A stretch of 64,000 nucleotides of DNA from Pontibaca salina (GTDB lineage Bacteria; Pseudomonadota; Alphaproteobacteria; Rhodobacterales; Rhodobacteraceae), in NCBI RefSeq assembly GCF_016307205.1, contig NZ_JAEIJD010000011.1, forward strand, positions 27,766 to 91,765, written 5' to 3'. Under the pieces are notes generated by a model. It was not told the origin of the DNA and made no database searches. It saw only the letters and a program-made list of their open reading frames with translations. Shown here piece after piece: positions 50,485 through 59,310 of the stretch. A program made the position numbers and the translations under genes. Each line of letters opens with the position of its first letter. Within the stretch, counting starts at the first letter, position 1.

Positions 50485-52313
50485 GCGGGACGTTTCTCTT
50501 GCTGGTCACGGATCTGGAGCGGTGGCGGCGGCGGGCGCTGCAGCAGCGCCGTTTCCCAATAGGTGCGGCTGGTCCTCGGGCCATAGCCCTCGCGATAGGC
50601 GGCTTTCAGAGTGTCATGCTGGCGCAGAAAACGCCCGAGCGTCCGGGCTATCTGCCAGCAGAGCGCGAAGAAGGCGCGTTTCGACTGGGTCACCGTATAG
50701 CCCTTGTCACCGGCGGCATTCAGATAGGTGATGCGGGCCGCGCCGAGGGCGGGAAACACGCTGCCCCGCGCGCCGCTGTCCAGCACGATCCGGTCCCAGC
50801 GGCGCGCGGAAAACGGCAGCAGATGGCCATTCAGCGTCCACAACCCAAGGCGCTGGCGCCGGGCGCGCGCGCGCAGCGTGTATTTCTGCCGCTGCGCCAG
50901 CGCCCCGGGCGCGACAGCCTGCAGGCGTTCGGTGCGGATCATCTTCCCGATGGCGGCGCGGCGCCCGGCCATGTCGATATGCTGGTCGAAGAAATCCGGC
51001 CCCTGCATCATGTCCTGCCAGGCCAGCAACTGCACCGCGGCGGTCTCGTAGTGAAAGCGCAGCAGCGAGCGCAGGATCAGGCGCAGCGCGGTTTTGGCGG
51101 TGGCCAGGGCGGGCCGGTCCAGATCCTGTGAGACCAGATGGTGGATCAGGTGGCTGCGCAGGTCCAGATATTGGGTCTGGGCGCTTTCCTTTTCAAAGAA
51201 ATCATCCTGAAAGGACACCACGCCGTTCAAGGTGCAGATGTTGAAATCGTTCATCAGCGAGAACGAGATATCATCGCCGCGCACGAAGAACGGGAACGGA
51301 TGATGGCGCACCTGGTCGATGGCGAAGGCGAAGAACCACCAACCGCCATAGAAGGTGGGCGGCTGTGCCCGCAGGGATGCGTGCTCCATCGCAAAGACCG
51401 CCTTGCGGTCGCGCAGATCGGTGCCGCCATGGAGCGGGCGGCAGAGCCCGTCAAACAGCGCCCCGTTTTCCCACATCGCCCATTTATGGGTGTTGCTGAT
51501 CATCGCGCCGGCCACGGCGGTGCGCCGCTCCTTTGACAGCGCCAGAAAGACATAGGTGCGGGCGATGTTTTCCATGTGGAAACTGGCATCGTCATCGATG
51601 AACAGGCAATGGCTGCAGCCGCTGCGTTCGGCCTCGAGCAGACCGCGGGCAAAGCCGCCGGCGCCGCCGTAATTGGGATTGGCGATGGCGCGCACCCGGG
51701 CGCTGTTGGGGATCCCGGCACTGGCGCCATTATCCACCACCTGAACCCGGATCTGCGCGCCGTGGTCAGAACCGGCCAGGAAACGTTCCAGCCGGGCAAC
51801 GGTTGCGCGCACCGCCTGTTCGCGTTTGAAAGTGGTGATGCTGACCGCCAGTTCCGGCCATTTTGCAAGTCGGGTCCGGGTGGCGAAGCGGCCCCCAGAG
51901 ACGGTGGCCCCATCTTCGCCAAGCGCGGTGATCGCGATATAGATCAGCCCCAGCACCGGCGCGGTGGCGGCGTAATGGGACAGGTCGGCGCAATAGGGCC
52001 GTGCCGGATCCAGGGTGACGATTTCGCAATAGAGAACCTCCCAGGAGCGCGCCGAAAAGGCCTGCACGATCCGGATCTCGACCAGGCCGCCGCCCGCGAT
52101 CTCGGCGTAAAGCCCATCCAGGTCGCAGTTGTGGTGCCATTTGCCGATATTGAGCAGGTTGAAATAGGTGTCCAGGGTCAGCCGGGTCTGGCGCTCCAGC
52201 CGGATTTCGCCGCGGCTCTGGGAATAGCCGGCGGCGCCAAAGGCCCGGTAATAGAGATCATGCTCGGTGCAGATCGCGGTTTCGGGCAGGGCAAGGTTCT
52301 GCAGGGTGATCAT
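50481..52313 (-). CDS. GlfT2-like galactofuranosyltransferase
   Basis: This 610-aa GT2-type enzyme carries an N-terminal beta domain (residues about 1-150). The GT-A core follows: ELAVSITTFKREQAVRATVA, NPNYGGAGGFARGLLEAE, DDD motif CLFIDDDASFH (about 238-248), and WWFFAFAIDQVRHHPFPFFVRGDDISFSL with the catalytic acidic residues. A C-terminal helical region completes the fold. The layout matches mycobacterial GlfT2, which polymerises galactofuranose. UDP-galactopyranose mutase is encoded divergently next door, supporting UDP-Galf as donor. 4-nt overlap with the sulfotransferase gene. Probably membrane-attached in the cytoplasm. Confidence 0.85.
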   Translation of the reverse strand: MITLQNLALPETAICTEHDLYYRAFGAAGYSQSRGEIRLERQTRLTLDTYFNLLNIGKWHHNCDLDGLYAEIAGGGLVEIRIVQAFSARSWEVLYCEIVTLDPARPYCADLSHYAATAPVLGLIYIAITALGEDGATVSGGRFATRTRLAKWPELAVSITTFKREQAVRATVARLERFLAGSDHGAQIRVQVVDNGASAGIPNSARVRAIANPNYGGAGGFARGLLEAERSGCSHCLFIDDDASFHMENIARTYVFLALSKERRTAVAGAMISNTHKWAMWENGALFDGLCRPLHGGTDLRDRKAVFAMEHASLRAQPPTFYGGWWFFAFAIDQVRHHPFPFFVRGDDISFSLMNDFNICTLNGVVSFQDDFFEKESAQTQYLDLRSHLIHHLVSQDLDRPALATAKTALRLILRSLLRFHYETAAVQLLAWQDMMQGPDFFDQHIDMAGRRAAIGKMIRTERLQAVAPGALAQRQKYTLRARARRQRLGLWTLNGHLLPFSARRWDRIVLDSGARGSVFPALGAARITYLNAAGDKGYTVTQSKRAFFALCWQIARTLGRFLRQHDTLKAAYREGYGPRTSRTYWETALLQRPPPPPLQIRDQQEKRPA

Positions 52314-52479
52314 CGGGCCAGCACCGGATCGGGCGGTTTCTTACACCGCCCGAAGATCAGTGCGGGGCCGCTGCGCCCGCCCCCGTAGCGGTCGGTCCTG
52401 GGGCGTCATGGACCGGGGTCCGGCGGTCAATCGGCTCATCTCTCCACCTGTATCCATCTAGGGGTCGTGCTATCACTAG

Positions 52480-53742
<1,263 letters not shown>

Positions 53743-53865
53743 GGCTTGCGGCGGCGCCCGAAAGCCTCAACCGCGGGGAAATGTGGACTTTCCGCACAAC
53801 GCTGGCATGGTGGCACTGGGTGAGTCGTCAAGGCCGGGCGCGCGGCGGGAAGGGGATCTGGTGCC

Positions 53866-54816
53866 ATGAGCGATCGCAGGCCGGATGCCGGCCCATATGG
53901 TCAGAGCAGCAAGGGCGGCGTGGATAGGCGGGCCTTCTGGCAGGGGGGCGCAGCGGCGGCGCTTCTGGGCCTGAGCGGGCCGGGCGCGGCCCGGGCATCC
54001 GCAGCGCGGCCGTTTTCGATCCGGGTGATTCACTCGGGCCACTCGCTGACCGACCCCATCGTGCCGGTGCTGGATATGATGGTGGCCGCCGCCGGCCAGC
54101 ACAGGGCACGGGGCCGGGTCATGGCCCGGTCGACGATCCCCGGCAGCCCGATGGACTGGCGCTGGGAACATCGCAATGAATACCTGCCAGATGCGCGCCA
54201 TGACATCGCCGCTTATGATCTGCTGGTGCTCACCGAGCGGGCTCCCCTGTCGGGGACGGTGCCATGGCACGATTCAGAAAACATGGCCCGGCGCTGGTTC
54301 CGCCATGCCTGGCAAGCCGGCAAACAGGGCGCCGGTGCCGAGACCATGCTCTACGCCACCTGGGTGAATACCGACAGCGGGCCGGATTTCGCGAACCCCC
54401 ACAAGGATCCGGAAGGGCATCTGAGCTTTCGCCAGCGTCTGCCGCTGGAGATGGCGCGCTGGCAGGGCATTGCCGATCACGTCAACAGCAACCGCCCGCC
54501 GGGGGCGCCGCCGATGCGGGTCATTCCCGGCCCGCTCATCATGGCCGCGGTCTATGACGCCATAGCGGCCGGAACGGCCCCGGGGCTCGCACGGATCGAG
54601 GATCTGTTCGCGGATACGATCCATGTGAACGCGCAAGGGGCCTATCTGATCGCATTGGCGCATCTGGCGGTGATCTACGGCTATGACCCGCGCGATCTGC
54701 CGGATGGGCTGGCCCGCCTTGAGGTGCCGGCCCCGGCCACCGCCGCCTGGATGAAACACCTGGTCCATGCGGTGCTGCGCGGTTACGGCGACGCCGGCTA
54801 TCAAGGGGCCGGATAA
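53866..54816 (+). CDS. Tat-secreted SGNH/GDSL-like hydrolase
   Basis: This 316-aa protein has a twin-arginine-like leader (DRRAFWQGGAAAALLGLSG, residues about 20-38, then ARASAARP), so it is probably exported folded to the periplasm. The block-I Ser is in RVIHSGHSLTDPIVP (GDS replaced by GHS). The C-terminal DTIHVNAQGAYLIAL gives the Asp-x2-His pair of SGNH hydrolases. The substitution in block I is unusual but occurs in some polysaccharide-modifying members. It lies after glf and may act on O-acyl groups of the exopolysaccharide. Function is inferred. Confidence 0.75.
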   Translation: MSDRRPDAGPYGQSSKGGVDRRAFWQGGAAAALLGLSGPGAARASAARPFSIRVIHSGHSLTDPIVPVLDMMVAAAGQHRARGRVMARSTIPGSPMDWRWEHRNEYLPDARHDIAAYDLLVLTERAPLSGTVPWHDSENMARRWFRHAWQAGKQGAGAETMLYATWVNTDSGPDFANPHKDPEGHLSFRQRLPLEMARWQGIADHVNSNRPPGAPPMRVIPGPLIMAAVYDAIAAGTAPGLARIEDLFADTIHVNAQGAYLIALAHLAVIYGYDPRDLPDGLARLEVPAPATAAWMKHLVHAVLRGYGDAGYQGAG

Positions 54817-54919
54817 GCGGCCGCGGGCCGCAAGAGGGGGGCAAGAGGTCAGCTTGCCGGGGGGCTGTGCCGCGCCGACCCCGATGGCGCGCCCGCCGGT
54901 GAGGCCGGCCGCATCTTGC

Positions 54920-55582
54920 TCAGGGGCGGGGCGGTTTTTCGCGCGGGGCGAGCCGCAGCCAGGCGCTTTCGGCATTCTCCTGCCAGCCGGTGCGGTGCAG
55001 CAGCGGCAGGTCGTCGCGGAACTCGGGATAGCCGATGCAGAGCCAGGCGGCAAAGCGCCAGTCGGCGGGCATGCCGAGCAGGGTCTCGACCCGTTCGGGA
55101 TCGAGGATCGAGACCATCCCCAGCCCCAGATTCTGCGCCCGCGCCGCCAGCCAGATGCTGAAGATCGCCATCGCCACCGATTGCTGCAGGGTTTCGGACA
55201 TGGTCCGGCGGCCAAGGCCGTGCCCGCGCGCGGGATCGGCGATGCAGAACACCGCCAGTTGCACCGGCGCGTTTTCCATCCCTTCCAGTTTCAATTGCCC
55301 ATAGGCGGTGCGGCGTTCGCCCCGATAGCGCGCTGCCGCCGCGCTGTTGCAGTCGCGGAACACCTCCCGCACTTGCTGGCGCAGCGCCGGATCATCGACC
55401 TGGACCACCCGCCAGGGTCTGGCATTGCCGACCGAAGGGGCCAACGCCATCGCCTCGCGCAGCCGGGCCAGCGCCGCCTCGGGCACCGGATCGGGGCGGA
55501 AATGGCGCACATCGCGGCGCCAGCGCAGCAGGCGCAGCAGGGCGCTGAGGTCTTCATCGGCGAAATGCGCCGGGTTCGGCAT
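54920..55582 (-). CDS. bluB: 5,6-dimethylbenzimidazole synthase BluB
   Basis: This 220-aa nitroreductase-fold flavoenzyme makes the lower ligand of cobalamin from FMNH2 and oxygen. BluB signatures: RRDVRHFRPDPVPEAAL, APSVGNARPWRVVQV, LKLEGMENAPVQLAVFC, GRRTMSETLQQSV and LAARAQNLGLGMVSILDP. AAGGAG lies 7 nt before ATG 55582. It stands alone between an SGNH hydrolase and ManC without other cobalamin genes. The plasmid copy may serve the host's chromosomal B12 pathway or be a redundant accessory copy. Confidence 0.93.
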   Translation of the reverse strand: MPNPAHFADEDLSALLRLLRWRRDVRHFRPDPVPEAALARLREAMALAPSVGNARPWRVVQVDDPALRQQVREVFRDCNSAAAARYRGERRTAYGQLKLEGMENAPVQLAVFCIADPARGHGLGRRTMSETLQQSVAMAIFSIWLAARAQNLGLGMVSILDPERVETLLGMPADWRFAAWLCIGYPEFRDDLPLLHRTGWQENAESAWLRLAPREKPPRP

Positions 55583-55869
55583 GGGGTGGCTCCTTTCTGC
55601 GGGGCAACAGGGCAGGTGGACAACAGTGGATTTTACAGACACCGGCAATCTGGCAGGATAGAACCGGAGAGGGGAGTTTCAGAGGCGGCATCGCTTGCGT
55701 CTGGGGCGGGGCATCTGCTCCATGCTGGCATATGGGACGCATTTGGGAAATAGATTTGCAAAGATGAACATACTGACGGGACAAAGAAGGGGGCGGTTAT
55801 GACATATTGGCCAGAAACGCGAATGCTGGGGCGCGGCGGGCAGCAACCGGGTGGGCCGGGGGCGCTGGT

Positions 55870-57291
55870 ATGATCACACCGGTTCTGCTGTGCGGTGGGT
55901 CCGGCACAAGGCTCTGGCCGCTGTCGCGCAAGAGCTATCCCAAGCAGTTTGCCGCCCTGATCGGCGACAGCACGCTGTTTCAGGCCAGTGCCGCGCGGTT
56001 GTCGGGGCCGGGCTTTGCCGCGCCGATGGTGCTGACCAATTCCGATTTTCGCTTCATCGTCACCGAACAACTGGCCGAGGCGGGGATCGACCCGGCCGCG
56101 ATCCTGATCGAACCCGACGGGCGCAACACCGCGCCCGCGGTGCTGGCCGCAGCGCTGTACCAGGAAAAATCCGACCCCGACGGGCTGCTGCTGGTGGCGC
56201 CCTCGGATCATGTGGTGCCGGATGCGCCGGCCTTTCGCGCGGCGGTGCAGGCCGGGGTTGCGGCGGCGCAGAACGGGCAGTTGGTGACCTTCGGCATTCG
56301 CCCGACCTATGCGGAAACCGGCTATGGCTATCTGGAACTGGCCGACGCCCCCGGCGCGGGGGCGCCGCGGCCGCTGGCGCTGACCCGATTTGTCGAAAAG
56401 CCCGATACCGCCCGCGCCGAAGCGCTGCTGGCGGCGGGCAATTACCTGTGGAACGCTGGCATTTTCCTGTTTTCGGCGCGCGCCATTCTGGCCGCCTTTC
56501 GCGCCCATGCCCCGGAGCTGATCGCGCCGGTGCAGGCGGCGGTGGACCAGGGCAAACCCGATCTGGGCTTTCTGCGTCTGGCGCCGGAGCCTTGGGCAAA
56601 GGCCGCTGACATCTCGATCGATTATGCGGTGATGGAAAAGGCCGAAAACCTGACGGTGGTGCCCTTTGCCGCGGGCTGGTCGGATCTGGGCGATTGGGAT
56701 TCAGTCTGGCGCGAGGCCCCGCGCGACGCACGCGGCGTGGCGCTGTCGGGGCCGGCCACGGCGCTGGACTGCGACGACACCTTGCTGCGCAGCGAAGATG
56801 ACGGGCTGGAACTGGTTGGGCTGGGGCTGAAGAACATCATCGCCGTGGCGATGCCCGATGCGGTGCTGGTGGCCGATATATCCCGTGCGCAGGACGTGAA
56901 ACAGGCGGTGGCCGCGCTGCAGGCGAAACCGGCCAAACAGGCCGAGAGTTTCCCCAAGGATCACCGCCCCTGGGGCTGGTTCGAGTGCCTGGCGGTGGGC
57001 GAGCGGTTTCAGGTCAAGCGCATCGTCGTGCATCCCGGTGCCGCGCTCAGTCTGCAAAGCCATCACCACCGCGCCGAACATTGGATCGTGGTCCAGGGCA
57101 CCGCCAAGGTGACGGTGGATGACAAGGTGACCTTGGTGACCGAGAACCAGTCGGTCTATGTGCCGCTGGGGGCGGTGCACCGGATGGAAAACCCCGGCAA
57201 GCTGCCGATGGTGCTGATCGAGGTGCAGACCGGCAGCTATCTGGGCGAGGATGACATCATCCGCTACGAAGATGTCTATGCCCGCGAGTGA
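55870..57291 (+). CDS. manC: Mannose-1-phosphate guanylyltransferase / phosphomannose isomerase
   Basis: This 473-aa bifunctional type II enzyme has an N-terminal nucleotidyltransferase (PVLLCGGSGTRLWPLSRKSYPKQF, FVEKPDTARAEALLAAGNYLWNAGIFLF). The C-terminal cupin isomerase domain carries PWGWFECL, FQVKRIVVHPGAALSLQSHHHRAEHWIVVQG and HRMENPGKLPMVLIEVQTG. It produces GDP-mannose, for direct use or conversion to other GDP-sugars. ATG 55870 aligns with family starts. It is followed by a convergent cassette, with stop codons paired in a hairpin. It probably feeds the same polysaccharide as the glycosyltransferases at 45-52 kb. Confidence 0.97.
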   Translation: MITPVLLCGGSGTRLWPLSRKSYPKQFAALIGDSTLFQASAARLSGPGFAAPMVLTNSDFRFIVTEQLAEAGIDPAAILIEPDGRNTAPAVLAAALYQEKSDPDGLLLVAPSDHVVPDAPAFRAAVQAGVAAAQNGQLVTFGIRPTYAETGYGYLELADAPGAGAPRPLALTRFVEKPDTARAEALLAAGNYLWNAGIFLFSARAILAAFRAHAPELIAPVQAAVDQGKPDLGFLRLAPEPWAKAADISIDYAVMEKAENLTVVPFAAGWSDLGDWDSVWREAPRDARGVALSGPATALDCDDTLLRSEDDGLELVGLGLKNIIAVAMPDAVLVADISRAQDVKQAVAALQAKPAKQAESFPKDHRPWGWFECLAVGERFQVKRIVVHPGAALSLQSHHHRAEHWIVVQGTAKVTVDDKVTLVTENQSVYVPLGAVHRMENPGKLPMVLIEVQTGSYLGEDDIIRYEDVYARE

Positions 57292-57312
57292 CCCCTGACC
57301 CGGAGGGGGTCA
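57289..57312. terminator. Convergent-gene hairpin including both stop regions
   Basis: TGACCCC (57289-57295) and GGGGTCA (57306-57312) pair across a 10-nt loop. The arms contain the TGA stops of manC and of the opposite-strand 107-aa gene. It is probably a two-way transcript end. Confidence 0.5.
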
Positions 57313-57633
57313 GAACCGGGCCGCCAGTTCCGTGACCGGGGCGCCGGGGGCCGGCCAGGCGGCATCGGCGGTGAAATCCGCCTGCCCGTCTGCGTCCAGT
57401 TCGCCGGCGCGGGCCCGCATCGCGTCGCGCCAGGCCAGGCTGGCGCGGTATGCGGCCTTGTCGGCGCGGTGCAACCGGCCGGCCGCCGCATCCGCGGCCA
57501 GGTTAAGCTGTGCGGTCTGGTCCAGCAGCGCCAGGATCCGGCGGCGGCATTCCGCATTGATGGCGGCGCGCCGTGCCGCTTGGTTCTGATCGGCGATCGC
57601 CGTGGCCGGGAGGATCTCCAGGGAAAAGCTCAT
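57310..57633 (-). CDS. Tail-fibre-cassette small protein (possible tail assembly chaperone)
   Basis: This 107-aa alpha-helical protein (MSFSLEILPATAIADQNQAARRAAINAECRRRILALLDQ) is hydrophilic and Ala/Arg-rich, with a C-terminal AWPAPGAPVTELAARF. No family is recognised with certainty; small tail-fibre assembly proteins following a phage fibre gene look similar. Its start overlaps the upstream gene's stop by 4 nt. It is the last of three minus-strand genes (57.3-59.1 kb). Confidence 0.55.
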   Translation of the reverse strand: MSFSLEILPATAIADQNQAARRAAINAECRRRILALLDQTAQLNLAADAAAGRLHRADKAAYRASLAWRDAMRARAGELDADGQADFTADAAWPAPGAPVTELAARF

Positions 57634-57950
57634 GTCGGTACCTCGGTCCTGCGCGCGACCGGAACGCTGATCCGGCCCTGAGTAATGTCGATGACAATCG
57701 GTTGTGATCCCTGATCGGGGCGCGCTGCGGTGCTGTCATAGCCCCAGATTATTGCCGCATGGATCAGACCATCGGCCCGGCGGATCGTCCCGACAAAGGG
57801 ATGATCGCCCTGCGGTGTGGCGCACCCGCCCTCGGGCACCGCAGAGAGATCGTATTCTGTGCCATTCACCCTCAGGATGTCGCCCGTCACATGGGCGGTG
57901 GTGTCGGGGTCGCCGGGGCGGCCGGCGCTCAGATGCAGTGTCAGTTTCAT
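57630..57950 (-). CDS. Hypothetical protein of the DUF2793 cassette
   Basis: This 106-aa beta-rich protein begins MKLTLHLSAGRPGDPDTTAHVTGDILRVNG and continues YDLSAVPEGGCATPQGDHPFVGTI, resembling small cell-surface or phage-tail accessory proteins. It is unrecognised by family. It lies 10 nt after the DUF2793 gene and overlaps the following gene by 4 nt, so it is co-translated. Good ribosome site (GAGGA) within the short gap. Confidence 0.6.
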   Translation of the reverse strand: MKLTLHLSAGRPGDPDTTAHVTGDILRVNGTEYDLSAVPEGGCATPQGDHPFVGTIRRADGLIHAAIIWGYDSTAARPDQGSQPIVIDITQGRISVPVARRTEVPT

Positions 57951-57960
57951 GATGTCCTCC

Positions 57961-59076
57961 TCAGAACCAGCGGCCCACGGCGGTCAGATATCCCAGCGCG
58001 TCGGCAGCGTCGGCACTGTCGGACAGGCGCATGGCCCGCACCGCCGGAACCTGGGAATTGGAGGGCGTGCCGATGGTGCCCACGGTGAAGCGATCCTCGA
58101 TGATGGCGGTGTCCACGCGGGTCTGGTTGCTGACCACGGGCGGGGCAGAAAACAGCGCTGGAAAGGTCCAGATATTGTTGTCTGCGGTATGGTATGGCTG
58201 TGTCGTCGTGCCGTTGCCGCGCCCGGTGATCGACCCGAGGTCCAGCACCTGCCAGCAGATCTGGGTGCCGTCGGCCCATCTTGTGTAACTGCCGCCGGCA
58301 TTGCTGCCCTGCTCGATCACCGCCCCGGTGGGCAGGCCGCCCGATTGCGCCACCGCCCCCAGCAGATTGCCCGGCCCATAGCCGTAATCGGCCCGCATCA
58401 GCCGCCCCGGGGTGATATCGGCGGCAGCGGCCTGCACCGCCGCGCCGCCGGCCAGCCCGCTGGTCGCATCAAGGCGCAGCGCCTCGGTCCAGCTGGTGCC
58501 ATCGGGCGAGACCTTGATCGAGAAATCAATCTCCCCCGCCAGCCCGATCTCGGCATGGCCGCTCCAGTCCGACTGGAACAGCAGCGCGGCGGTGTCGCCG
58601 GCGGTGGCCTTGTTCACCTTGAGCTGGTGCCCCGCGCCCTCGTGGCTGAGCAAGGTCGCCGGTGCGCTGACCGCAAGCCGGTTCACCATATCGGCCCCGG
58701 TGTTCACCCCGACCCCCGGCAGGTTGTCGTGCCCGCCGCTCGCGGCGCGCCAGATGTTGCCATCGAACAGGCGCAATTCCTGCTCGGCGATGCCCCAGGC
58801 GCGCCAGCCGGGCAGCGGATCCAGAAAGCTCCAGCCATCATCGAGAAAGGCGGCGATCTTGCCGCCCTGGCCGGCCCAGACCCCGCCCGGGCTGGCCCCC
58901 AGAACATGGAGCTCGCCCTCTTGCGGCAGGTCGGGCGGGGTCTCGGCGGCAAAGCCCGCGACGCGCATCTGCACCAGCAGGTCGAGCCGTTGCAGGGCTT
59001 CGTTATGGGTCACGTGTTTCTGCGCCTGGGCCGCCTGCAGATAGGGCAGTGCAAGGATCGGCGAGCTGTCCGGCAT
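57961..59076 (-). CDS. DUF2793 tail-fibre-like protein
   Basis: This 371-aa protein opens with LALPYLQAAQAQKHVTHNEALQRLDLLVQ, the defining segment of DUF2793 found in Rhodobacterales phages and gene-transfer-agent-type loci. A beta-rich region follows (residues about 60-120, LHVLGASPGGVWAGQGGKIAAF), then a Gly/Ser/Thr-rich C-terminal part (about 230-370) like fibre tips. AGGAGGT precedes ATG 59076, a strong site. No other phage structural genes are nearby. It may be a decayed or transferred fibre module, or a surface protein recruited from phage. Confidence 0.82.
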   Translation of the reverse strand: MPDSSPILALPYLQAAQAQKHVTHNEALQRLDLLVQMRVAGFAAETPPDLPQEGELHVLGASPGGVWAGQGGKIAAFLDDGWSFLDPLPGWRAWGIAEQELRLFDGNIWRAASGGHDNLPGVGVNTGADMVNRLAVSAPATLLSHEGAGHQLKVNKATAGDTAALLFQSDWSGHAEIGLAGEIDFSIKVSPDGTSWTEALRLDATSGLAGGAAVQAAAADITPGRLMRADYGYGPGNLLGAVAQSGGLPTGAVIEQGSNAGGSYTRWADGTQICWQVLDLGSITGRGNGTTTQPYHTADNNIWTFPALFSAPPVVSNQTRVDTAIIEDRFTVGTIGTPSNSQVPAVRAMRLSDSADAADALGYLTAVGRWF

Positions 59077-59310
59077 CGGGACCTCCTGTGCCAATGGGTT
59101 CGGGCGTCACCCTGCGCTGTGGAACATGAACCCGGCGCTACTCCGGCGCGCGCGCGGTTCATGGTTTGTCAACCTGTGGGGACACTCGCGGGGATTTGAG
59201 TCAAGCTTTCGGCAAACGCCCTGCCTTTGCCCGATTTCGGCATCTTTTCGGCCATTGGAGGGCGCGATCCTGCGTTTTGCGACGAATTTTCTCATGGGGT
59301 GGGGACCACC

